From Candidula unifasciata (lineage: Eukaryota; Mollusca; Gastropoda; Stylommatophora; Geomitridae), in NCBI GenBank assembly GCA_905116865.2, contig CAJHNH020002480.1, forward strand, positions 432,001 through 496,000: a stretch of 64,000 bases of DNA. Reading direction: 5' to 3'. Under the pieces are notes generated by a model, which had not been told where the DNA came from, ran no database searches, and saw only the letters and a program-made list of their open reading frames with translations. Made by a program: the position numbers and the translations under genes. Of the stretch, positions 41,490 to 64,000 are shown one piece after another. Numbering within the stretch: position 1 is the stretch's first letter; each line of letters opens with the position of its first letter.

Positions 41490-41715
41490 TGTGTATAAAA
41501 ATCCCTCTATACATTGTATTAAAAATCACTCTATACATTGTATTAATAATCCCTCTATACATTGTATTAAAAATCCCTCTATACATTGTATTAAAAATCC
41601 CTCTATACATTGTATTAAAAATCCCTCTATACATTGTTTTAAAAAAGCCCTCTAATCATTGTATTAAAAATCCCTCTATACATTGTTTTAAAAAATCCCT
41701 CTATACGTTGTATAT
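41490..41715 (+). repeat. 24-bp minisatellite, ~9 copies
   Basis: The unit is AATCCCTCTATACATTGTAT plus TAAA. It is unrelated in sequence to the 24-bp array in Rab1 intron 6. Confidence 0.93.
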
Positions 41716-41930
41716 AGTACCGCATATCCCCCATATGAATTTTTTTTTAAAGAAAAGGGGGGGGGGAGGGGGGGGGGCGGTTTGCTTAGGTGGCCAGTAC
41801 CCTAAGGTTCGGAACCAAGTGATTAAAATGCATATAACGAGATTGTTCAGCTTTTCAGACTCAGTGTTTTTTTTTTTTTCTCTGGCGGTGCGGCACCTCT
41901 TTTATGCACCACATTTTCAGCGCTGTTGTA

Positions 41931-42008
<78 letters not shown>

Positions 42009-42135
42009 GGTTGGTTGGTTGGTTGGTTGGTTGGTTGGTTGGTTGGTTGGTTGGTTGGTTGGTTGGTTGGTTGGTTGGTTGGTTGGTTGGTTATTTAGTT
42101 AGTTAATTAGTTAGTTAGTTAGTTAGTTAGTTAGT
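41931..42135. repeat. Compound tetranucleotide (GTTA)n(GTTG)n(GTTA)n
   Basis: About 19 TAGT units switch abruptly to about 21 TGGT units and then back to TAGT. A G-run of ~20 lies 170 bp upstream (41757-41778). Confidence 0.95.
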
Positions 42136-42937
42136 CCTTACGGTTTCGGCATCACAGCAAACAAGCTTGGCCCATAATTGCTCAACCACTTATGCCAGTG
42201 ATTCCAGTCACAAACTGAGTCAGATACGCTGGATACTTCAAGTGAATGGCGCAGCCATTCAAATGTCCTCAGTCAGAAAAACACACACACGATTTGATCT
42301 GGCAAACCATAAGGTGCATGTTTTCTTAAAGACACTGCGAGACCAGGCGTCATCGCTGAAAATCAACCTAATTCGACGAATTGCTGGACAATGAGTAGAT
42401 TACAACTATTCCTGAGCATTCTCCAAATGTCCTCGGCCAAGTTGAAGCCACGGCCAGCAAATAAATAGCAGCTATAGCACACGCCTTGTTACAATGAAGA
42501 AAAATACATCACCCATCATTGCTATTACTATTATGTACGAATCTGGAACACAGTCAATAACCGATAATCACAACTCATAGTGCTGCCAGGGGCACTAAAC
42601 TCAGTAGCTCCGGCTGCAAACAGGACTTCCACAATCTTGCAAAATCGAAACTGGAGGAGAAACGGCGACGAGAACGGTCAACATAAGCCAAGTTCTCAAC
42701 CGTCACTTTAAAATGAGTACTGGTACCTTTTAAAAGACTTTTGTTGAGTACCATCACATTTTTTTTTTTTAATTCTAAAACCCTTTATAGACCCGAATTG
42801 AGAACTGTAGGAGCAAAGCGGCTAGAAACTTGCCTGTCGGCCTGGATGTCATGGGTGTACATCTGTCTAAACCTGTCTAAACCAGTCTAAACTTAGTCTC
42901 CTTAAGTAAAGCGAGTTTTTTTTTTTTTCTTTCAAAA
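42136..42937. other. Intergenic, nothing clear
   Basis: No confident repeat or coding assignment. Confidence 0.35.
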
Positions 42938-43112
42938 CAACCTTGGTTCCTAGGTCAGATCAGCCTAAAATTGGGAACAGGTTATGTTCTCGGTAATAAA
43001 GGCGTCGGACGAGATGTTGACCATATAACTCATCGAGTGCCGATTGGTCTATATAACTGTGGGTCTGTCAATATATACCGGATGTGCTGAAGACGCGAAA
43101 CGTGTCAGTTAC
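42938..43112 (+). repeat. Family D SINE
   Basis: CAACCTTGGTTCCTAGGTC, CAGCCTAAAATTGGG, GTTGACCATATAACTCATCG, TGCCGATTGGTCTATA, and a CGCGAAACGTGTCAGTTACTTTA-like end. Confidence 0.7.
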
Positions 43113-43184
43113 TTTACGCAATCACGGAGAATTGACTATATTCGTCAGCACATTCCGACTTACACATACATGAATATATTCTTG

Positions 43185-45860
43185 AGGACAATTGAGCTTA
43201 CAAAGATTTCAATATATCCTTCAGAACGTCCAACTTACAGAAACCTGAATACACCTTTCAGATCAGTCTAACTTACAGAGACGGGAATATCCTGTTCAGA
43301 TCAGTCCAACTTACAGAGACTGGAATACCCTGTTCAGATCAGTCTAATTTAGAGAAATCTGAATGCACCTTTCAGGACAGTGCAACTTACAGAGACAGGT
43401 ATACCCCATTCAGGATGGTCAAATATACAGAGACCGGCAAACCTTTTTTAGGACAGTCCAACATACACAGGTCGGCATACCCCTTTAGGACAGTCCAAAC
43501 TTCACAGACTCACACACCCCAATTTGGACAGTCCTACTTACAGAGACCGGAATACCTCTTTAAAAACAGTCCAGAGAACAGTTGCAGAGGCCGGAATACC
43601 TCGTCCAGAACAGTCCAAATTACAGAGACCGGAAAACCTCTTTCAAAAGAATCCAACTGACAGAGACCTGAATACACCATTCAGATATATGAATGTGAAG
43701 CAAGAGTCTGTGGCACAAGTTTACTATGTTAAACTGTGAGCTCATTAAGCTAAGCTTGTTCTGGACATTTGCCTGAACCTGTTTGAAACAGGACGCTGTC
43801 CACAATTAAATGCCGGTTACGTTTTCCGCCCAGACACACCGTGATTGACCGTTCATTCATGCTCCATGACCTTTCACACAAGCTGGTTTAGGCTACAGAG
43901 GTATGACGCTGCGCTGTTTTCGATCTTCTGAGCAGTGTATATTGCGCGCCGTTTACTGGTTGGTGCAAGATTGCGCATATTATAGCTTTGCCGACTTCAA
44001 ATGGGACATGAATTTACTTCAGCTGTAAGCGTTGATGAGCGAAAAGAAGAGAAGCGTCGAAAAGAACACAGACTGACTCCCCTGTAACATAGACTGGCGC
44101 GTCTGAAGGGGTCACGAATCATGACTGAACGGCCGGTCATGTTGGGTTTAGGACGAAATACCTAAATGCCAACTCTGCATAGACTATTTACTGACTAAAT
44201 TATTGTTATGCTGAGTAATGTTTGTACTGTTTTGTGTGTGTGTGTGATTGACATTTAGCGATTTGCAAGGCTTAACATGAGCTCTGTTTAAAATACAAGC
44301 TTGCCGTGTTTCATTTTGTACTAAGTGATGCTAGAATTTGTTTGAAATGTTATAATATCCTCAGTAAATTGTGAACGTGGCTCAGATTGACACTTCACTG
44401 AGCTGATCTAATGCTGAACGATACGTAAACGGGGAATGCGTGGTTTAAAGTTGACGTAATGCAACGTGTGAACTCTACTTAAGTTGTGAGTTAATGTTAA
44501 TCTTGTGTTTAGCGATGTAAGCACTCGTTTGTTTTGTATAGGAAGCCTTGCAAAGTGAGACATGAACTTTGTTTAGGTTGAGATCGTTATGCGAATTTTC
44601 TGCTGAGCAGTGTTACAAAGTTTGATGTCAACTCCGTTTTGATTGCCAGCTCGTTATGTTAATTTTGTGTTGATCTTACGTGAGCTTGCTGGACAGTCTA
44701 ACTTACAGGGACATGAACACACCTTTCAGGTCAGTCAAATGTACAGAGACTTGAATACCCCTTTCAGGACAGTCCAACTTAGACCGAAATACCCTGTTAA
44801 GCTCAGCCAACTTTAGAGAGACCTGAGTACCCCTTTCAGGACAGTCCAACTTACAGAGACATGAATAACCTTTTCAGGACAGTCCAACTGACAGAGACCT
44901 GAGTACCCCTTTAGGACATTCCAACTTACAGAGACATAAATAAACTTTTTTTTTTTTTTTAACGTATCCAGAAACCATGAGTTGTAAACCCTTTGGCTCG
45001 GTACTATGGATATCGCAACCCTTCGGCATTGATTCCATTATAGGTACCGTTAATCTGGGAGAAATGTGGCTTTTCTGCCTACCCCCGGGAGTGAACCCGG
45101 ACCACAAGGAGTTCGTCACCCGGCCGCCACGAAAATCAGGTTTAACCAACTTCGCTAGAGAGACAGAGTCATGAAAACTCCTTTCAGGAAAGTCCAGCTT
45201 AAATATACCTGAATACATCTATCAAGACAATCCAACTTCAGGACAGTCCAACTTAAGAGACAGGCATATAACTTTTAGATATATGAATGTGAAGCCAAGA
45301 GGCGCGTGGCACAAATTGACTATGTTAGATTGTGAGCTGATTATGCTAATCTGGTTCTGTGCGTCGCATAAACCAGTTTGAAACATGACGCTGTCCACAT
45401 GAAAGGAGAACTCTGCATTGGCTGTTTATTCGCTAGGTTTATGTTATGCTGAGTAATGTTTAATTTGTTGTGTGATTGATATTTGGCGATTAGAAAAACT
45501 TGACGTGAACTCTGTTTAAATATAAGCTTGCTTTGTTTTATTTTCTACTGAGTGATGCTTGAATTTATTTGAAATGTATTCATGTCCTTAGTGAACTGTC
45601 AACTCGTCTTAGACTATTAGCTCACTGTTGTAATCTTGTGCTGAGCGATTCGCAAATGTGTAAGTTTGGTTTACAGTTGCAGTTGTACACAGTGTGAACT
45701 CTGCTGAAGTTGTGAGTTGATGTTAATCTAGTATTGAGAGATGGGAGCACTTACTTGTTTGACATTGGAAACTTCATCAAGTGAGACATGAACTATGTTT
45801 GGACTCAGATCGTTGTGATAATTGCGTGCTGCTGAGTAATGCTAACTTTGATTGAAATAC
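43185..45860 (+). repeat. Tandem duplication of a ~1.3-kb block with 38-bp minisatellites
   Basis: Each copy has a minisatellite (43185-43690; 44690-45290) of ~38-bp units like GACAGTCCAACTTACAGAGA plus CCTGAATACCCCTTTCAG. Each is followed by the same unique sequence. For example, GATATATGAATGTGAAGC occurs at 43683 and 45277, TTATGCTGAGTAATGTTT at ~44205 and ~45433, and AAGTGAGACATGAACT near 44555 and 45778. The copies are diverged. Confidence 0.8.
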
Positions 45861-46161
45861 GACCATACACAAAGTTTTTTTTCTTTTTTTTTGTAAAAAA
45901 AAAAAATCTACGTAGAGAACAATGGAACGAAACAAAATGTCTCTATTCAAACGTAAAGACCTTCTTTACTACTATTGTAGCAGGTATGGTAGTGAAGGAA
46001 AGGGCCTTGATATTTAGATCCGGGTTTGTGTTGGGACCGTGCCGGTTAGGATCCCCCCCCTCCCCAGCCCCCATGTTGTGGTCTGCAGTTCTGTGCGGAG
46101 AAGAAAACTGCATTTTACTATTTTCTTTTCGTTTTACCTCTACGGGATTGCAGTATGTTAG

Positions 46162-46403
46162 TTATTTAGTTAGTTGCGAATCCTTTACATGACGTTGCAG
46201 AACCAACCTCAGCAGCCCCTGGCTGTTGTATGGTTTCTCTAGGCAAATTTACGTCCAGTAGTTTGCCATTGCTGTCTAAACGGTCGGCCCCCTGGTACTA
46301 CTGTCGAAACCATGGCAGGGCGCATGGCCTGCAGCTGGGATCGAACCCAGCACCAGGGCATTACGAAGCGTTAGCATCGACTTAGCCACAGAGCCGACTT
46401 GCA
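46162..46403 (-). repeat. Family B SINE, reversed
   Basis: TTAGTTAGTTGCGAATCC, TACGTCCAGTAGTTTGCCAT, CTGGGATCGAACCCAGC (reversed B box) and CGACTTAGCCACAGAGCCGA. Near full length. Confidence 0.9.
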
Positions 46404-46499
46404 GTATGTAGGATTAGCATATCAAGAATAAGAATAAATTACAATCCTGAAAATCCCATTCAACGGTTATAGCCAGCCATTTTGCAGTGATATTGGGGT

Positions 46500-46720
46500 A
46501 AAAATGTTGTCTGTGGCTTACGCACTTCCCAATGCCAGAGTGCCGGGTTCGATCCCAGCTGCGGGCCTTGCGTTGGCTTCGACAGTGGCATCGAGAAGCA
46601 TATCGTCCAGAAAGCAATGGCAAACTAGTGGACGTAAATTTGCCTAGAAAAACCACAAGAGCCAACAAATGCTAGGGTTGATTCTGCAACGTCCTGTCAA
46701 GGATACGCAACTAAATTTAT
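46500..46720 (+). repeat. Family B SINE
   Basis: CTGTGGCTTACGC, GGGTTCGATCCCAGCTGCGG, AAGCAATGGCAAACTAGTGG and AAGGATACGCAACTAAA. It faces the reversed copy about 100 bp away. A family D 3' end (46735-46825) follows it. Confidence 0.9.
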
Positions 46721-46964
46721 TTTTAATTGGGGTACTACAGAAAGACAATGTGTATAAAATATAGATCTAGTCTTATATCCAACACGCCTGAAGGGGTGGA
46801 AAAGAGTCCTTTAGTTTACAAAACCGTTACAAAGTAATCTGTGTATAGGTTCACCTCTTACTGTACCCAAAGATCGACTTTTCTAAGCTCATTATTTAGA
46901 GCAATAAATAGATGAATGAGTCAGAAATGACAATGACCTCGCTTGGGATATTCCCACATGGGCT

Positions 46965-46967
<3 letters not shown>

Positions 46968-47022
<55 letters not shown>
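46968..47022. repeat. (CT)n microsatellite
   Basis: About 27 CT units. Confidence 0.96.
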
Positions 47023-47024
<2 letters not shown>

Positions 47025-47184
47025 ATTTTTTCAGTAGCCTAAGAATTCCCGTGTTGATTCTGGAAGTTGCACCCTGAGTAAAAGTCTTAGCCCGTCCCAG
47101 TATGCGACTTAATTGTTTTTTGCCGGGGGACGGGGGGCGGGGGGGGGGGCGTATTATAAAGCCCCCCACCCCAGCTGTCGTCAG

Positions 47185-47340
47185 GGGTCATAAATATAAC
47201 CTATTGGTTAAACAGGGTTTCTAGGACTTGCGCCCGGGGGATTCTCATCCGAATGGGTGCACGCTGTGTCACCGGGTGTTTAACGCTTATTGTGCAGACC
47301 AGGTGGGTGTTGACCGTCACTCACTCACTCACTCATTCCC
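47185..47340 (+). repeat. Family F repeat with CACT tail
   Basis: GGTTTCTAGGACTTGCGCCC, GCTGTGTCACCGGGTGTTTA and GACCAGGTGGGTGTTGACCG are followed by TCACTCACTCACTCA. Confidence 0.75.
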
Positions 47341-47384
47341 TTGATATTTTGTTGGGGTAAATGTTAGGCAATCGAAAAGTTAAA

Positions 47385-47633
47385 GTAAAGGACTTTCCCA
47401 CACCTTTTGAGCATTGAACATGAACTAAACCTATATTTGTTTTTATAGATCAATTGGAACTAGGTGGGTGATGTGGTCAGCACCACACCGGTCGCCTTTA
47501 CTTCCCAACTTCTCTGGACATTGCCTGGTACTCACTAGGTTGGACCTGGAAGCCAAGGTCAATTTTGACAGAAAAATCTGCCTCAATGCGGAGTTAACCC
47601 TTGATTGTTGGCTCTGTACACGAGCATCTAGAC
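47385..47633 (-). repeat. Family D SINE, reversed, interrupted
   Basis: GTGATGTGGTCAGCACCACAC, GCCTTTACTTCCCAAC, GGTACTCACTAGGTTGGACC and a reversed head ending in GAGCATCTAG. A hAT MITE inserted in the head. Confidence 0.75.
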
Positions 47634-47836
47634 CAGTGAATCCCAACCTTCCTAATGCCACGACCCTTTAACACAGTTCCACATGCTGTGGCGATCCTCG
47701 AAACATGCAGTTGTTTTCATTACTACTTCATAACTTCAATGAATGTATGTGTATTCCGATGGTCTTATGCGACCCATATTAAATGGTCATTCGACTCCCC
47801 AAAAAAGGGTCGCGACCCACAAGTTGAGAACCGTTG
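47634..47836. mobile_element. SPIN-like hAT MITE, 203 bp
   Basis: The ends are CAGTGAATCCCAACCTT and, reversed, CAACGGTTCTCAACTTGTGG followed by GTCGCGACCC. These correspond to the known SPIN (Space Invaders) hAT terminal repeats CAGNGGTTCTCAACC. Interior words ACTTCATAACTT, CCGATGGTCTTATGCGACCC and CATTCGACTCCCC also fit SPIN. Flanks ATCTAGAC (47626-47633) and ATCTAGTC (47837-47844) form the expected 8-bp hAT target duplication with one mismatch. It has no transposase. It landed in a family D SINE. Confidence 0.9.
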
Positions 47837-47844
47837 ATCTAGTC

Positions 47845-48849
47845 AAACGTTTCCGCTGCTTCCTTGGCTCATTATTAGTACGAATGATTTGAAACATGGG
47901 ACAGATCTACTAATAACTAATCTCATCGCAAGATTATCTGGGTTCATCTGGGTAAAGATCACAAGCCCATCTTAGCTCCATCTCCCTCCTCAACAGCCAG
48001 CGAAGAGTTTCCATACTAATCGTACTGTTATTATCTAGCTGAATACTCGTCTTGCATCCAGCTTGCAGCTGCCTTCCCCAACTGGAATGTCGGGATTGTG
48101 AAACTGCATTCACAAGCCCTAAGTCACAGACGTCGATTACCCAAAAGACAGTACACGTATCGATCAATAAATAAATGTCTCTGCCATGAAGCATGTTTGG
48201 TAACTGCGCGGCTTATTCTCTAGAAACAAAAACAAAACAAAAATGTGCCGGTACTCGGCCATTAAGTGTCTAAAAAAGATGCCGCCACTGGCGTGTGTGC
48301 GTGGCATCCTGATTGCTGTGGTGCGCCTCTTGGCTGGTTGCCTCCGACTTCAGCACCTTGTTTTGCTAGGGTAGACTGTGATCATACTCGAGGAGAGTAG
48401 GATCATCCATTCGTCTTTCGCCTTTACCTCGTTTGTTGTCCCATCCAGTTTCCTGCTGGGGGTTGAGACCCCAACCTTCAACTGGATTGCTGGGAAGAAC
48501 AGGGTCCACCACGTGAAGGTGAGGTAGGCTTGAGCAAGAGAGGCTAATAGACATTAAGAGTCTTGTATTGCGCATCATTGCTCCATTTGGACCCCAACGA
48601 CAGTGAAATTTATACAAGAGACAAAACTACTGATATAGACAACTTATTTCAGGCGAACGAAAGAAGAAGAAGAAGAAGAAGAAGATGCCGCCACTCACAA
48701 CAGTGTCTGTTACAAAAGAACTTTAAAAAAATGTTGCATTAAAAAAAAAAAAGTGCAGTACTGCGTTTTAGGCATTTAAGCTATTGGCATTCATTGGGTG
48801 ATGAGATGTATGCCATACCCACCACCGTTTTCAAGAATATTTCCTGGGA
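47845..48849. other. Intergenic with scraps
   Basis: A reversed family B head scrap lies at ~48050-48140 (CACAAGCCCTAAGTCACAG). A GAA run occurs at ~48660-48684. The rest is unassigned. Confidence 0.4.
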
Positions 48850-49080
48850 TTCCTTATTATGCTGGGTATACCAGTGACGAGGTGCGATCAATTCGCACGT
48901 ATAAGCGCTGGCAGGTAATGGTTACAATGGAGAGGGTATCACGTGACAAATTCTTCCTTGACGCTTTGCCGCTGAGAGAATGTACGCGCAGCTAACACAG
49001 AAGTACTAGTAACTTGTAGCTTTCACGCGTTAGTTTCTTTATGAGTGGCGCAAGGATGCAGCTAGCGTCCTTGGTCGCTA
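48850..49080. repeat. Second copy of the 5338-5530 repeat
   Basis: CGAGGTGCGATCAATTCGCA, GACGCTTTGCCGCTGAGAG and CACGCGTTAGTTTC parallel the earlier copy. Confidence 0.45.
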
Positions 49081-49174
49081 TGTCGTGCTGGTCAACCGTG
49101 TGGTGTATTTCTAATAAATAGTCAACGATAACTGGTTTATACAACTAATCAACATCATGGCACAAGGACAGTAA

Positions 49175-49720
49175 CACATAAGTGCTCCGTTCTACTTCTA
49201 ACCCAAGCCTGAGTCCGAAGAATCTCACCACAGTGGACGAACTGCGTAGCACCGGATCCTGAAATACTTTGGGTTGATTTTTAACTCAAAATTTTGCCAG
49301 GCCAGAGCCGTTAGGCTACCCTACCCTTTTCGATTTCCTACTACCAAGGGATTATTTACGTGCGTAACGTCCGATCTTACTACCCAGAGGTTAGTTGCGT
49401 ATCCTTTACATGACGTTGCAGAACCAACGACAACAGCCCCTGGCTGTTGTGTGGGTTTTCTATGCAAATTTACGTCCAGTAGTTTGCCATTGCTTTCTGG
49501 ACGGTCGGTTTTCTTGATACCACTGTCGAAACCAACGCAAGGCCTGGGATCGAACCCGGCATCCCGGCATTACGAAGCGTTCGCAACGACTTAGCCACAG
49601 AGCCAAAACCCAGAGAGCAGGGAAAATTACTAGAAGTCTACGTGAAAAACATATCCTAGCTTTCTCCGGGACCTGAACCCGAAACCTCCAGCACTCGAGG
49701 TGGACGCCCGAGACCACACA
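49175..49720 (-). repeat. Family C SINE split by a nested family B SINE
   Basis: The outer family C copy runs from AAGTGCTCCGTTC to the B-box region (AACCCGAAACCTCCAGC). It is interrupted at ACTACCCAGAG by 49391-49606 and resumes with ACCCAGAGAGCAGG and GAAAATTACTAGAAGTC. Confidence 0.85.
49391..49606 (-). mobile_element. Family B SINE nested in family C, with target duplication
   Basis: A reversed near full-length copy (GTTAGTTGCGTATCCTTTAC to CGACTTAGCCACAGAGCC). ACCCAGAG precedes it (49383-49390) and recurs just after it (~49610-49617), the duplicated target within family C. Confidence 0.88.
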
Positions 49721-49813
49721 GCTTCCGTGCATTAACGATAGTAATTGACAGTAACACACACACACATATGTATATATTTACACATATACATAAACATACA
49801 TATATACACACAC

Positions 49814-49890
<77 letters not shown>

Positions 49891-49917
49891 ATAATATATA
49901 TATATATATATATATAT
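49814..49917. repeat. (TA)n microsatellite
   Basis: About 50 TA units with a short AATAATAATA interruption, preceded by CA-rich sequence. Confidence 0.96.
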
Positions 49918-50371
49918 TGCATTGGAAAGCTGCCACCAGAGGCGTTTCGTGCGCACCTCGCCACTGGGGCAAGCCCTTCTTCGATTTCCTCCCACTTTCT
50001 ATACCAGGGGTATAGACAGTCTTACAGTTAAACTATTTAAACAGAAAGAGCTGAGAGCACATGATCCTACCGAAGACTGTCAAGCACTCGCTACCCTTTC
50101 TTTGGTCGCTCGACAAAACACACACCAGTGACAGTAAACATTCGATTGAGGTAATGTGCGCACATGTGTCTGTTCTTGCTGATCTCGCTTCGAGTGTCAG
50201 CACTACACTACTAGTTTTATGTTAGCGCATTTTGTTCTCGTTTGTAAATAAACATATGCCATTTTTCATTTACGTGGTGCTCTTTTCATATTTTGCTGGC
50301 GACTGTTGTGTGGTAATGTGACTTTCCTGACAATGAGGTTTGAGGTTTGAACAACAGATTAACATCATGGC

Positions 50372-50637
50372 AAACGGGTAGTAAACCATAAGTGTTCTGT
50401 TTTTCTTCTAAGTCAAGTCGGAGTCCGAAAAAGCACAGTGCACGGGCTTTGTAGCACCGGCGAGGATCCTGAAATACTTTGGGTGGATTTTCAACTCTAA
50501 ATTTTGCCAGGGCAGCGCCGTTAGGCTACTCTTTTCGATTTCCAACTGCCAAGGAAATATTTTACGTGCGCAACAATGCACACGGGCGTCCGATCTCACT
50601 ACACAGAGACCAGGGGGAATTACTAGAAGTCCAAGTT
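50372..50637 (-). repeat. Family C SINE, 5'-truncated, abutting a start codon
   Basis: It runs from AGTAAACCATAAGTGTTCTG to ATTACTAGAAGTCCAAGTT. The tRNA-like head present at 3190-3265 is missing. Homology stops about 10 bp before the ATG at 50649. It contains an acceptor-like CTCACTACACAG at ~50598-50609. Confidence 0.8.
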
Positions 50638-50648
50638 CACTCCCGACA

Positions 50649-63894
<13,246 letters not shown>

Positions 63895-63975
63895 TATATA
63901 TGAATGCATATGGTGGTATTTAATGGAAACCAAAACATACACGAAATGAGGAGACAGGGTGCCGGGACTGCTTGG

Positions 63976-63981
63976 AATAAA
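63976..63981 (+). terminator. AATAAA polyadenylation signal
   Basis: Canonical hexamer 82 nt after the stop of the second gene, 19 nt before the window end, where a T-then-A-rich stretch begins. Confidence 0.65.
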
Positions 63982-64000
63982 ATAAGAATTGTTTTAAAAA

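Overview
This is eukaryotic, metazoan DNA: two spliced genes with GT-AG introns lie in a sea of SINEs, LINE fragments, DNA transposons, minisatellites and microsatellites. A lophotrochozoan, most likely a gastropod mollusc, is my best guess. It rests on the repeat style and on a SPIN-like hAT MITE, a horizontally transferred family reported from a pond snail and many vertebrates, so it is weak. Layout: 1-9150 is intergenic and repeat-rich. 9150-28523 is Rab1 on the + strand, rebuilt here from seven coding exons with fully consistent phases (205 aa, [23 protein letters not shown] and a CC prenylation terminus). A candidate promoter carries TGCCACGT and TGACGTCA sites. Its introns hold a 37-bp array, an ~84-bp array, a 64/48-bp array, a piggyBac-like element with TTAA duplications, and a 3.5-kb array of a 24-bp unit ending about 25 bp before the last exon. 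28524-50640 is a possible long Rab1 3' UTR followed by intergenic repeats: LINE RT and RNase H remnants, mariner debris, the SPIN-like MITE at 47634-47836, and a tandemly duplicated minisatellite block. 50649-63894 holds a second + strand gene that I do not recognise. Six exons join in phase into a 361-aa single-pass membrane protein with a cysteine-rich C-terminal half, and an AATAAA follows near the window end. A truncated SINE ends only about 10 bp before its start codon. The two genes show no evident functional link: Rab1 is an ER-to-Golgi GTPase, and the second product would be made in the secretory pathway. Recurrent repeat families are labelled here for convenience: A (GAA-tailed, ~275 bp), B (tRNA-derived, ending CAACTAAC), C (tRNA-like), D (tRNA-like, ending CCTTTACTTACTT), E (554 bp, long target duplications), F (~150 bp, tetranucleotide tail), G (tRNA-like, AGAAGTAGAAAG motif).
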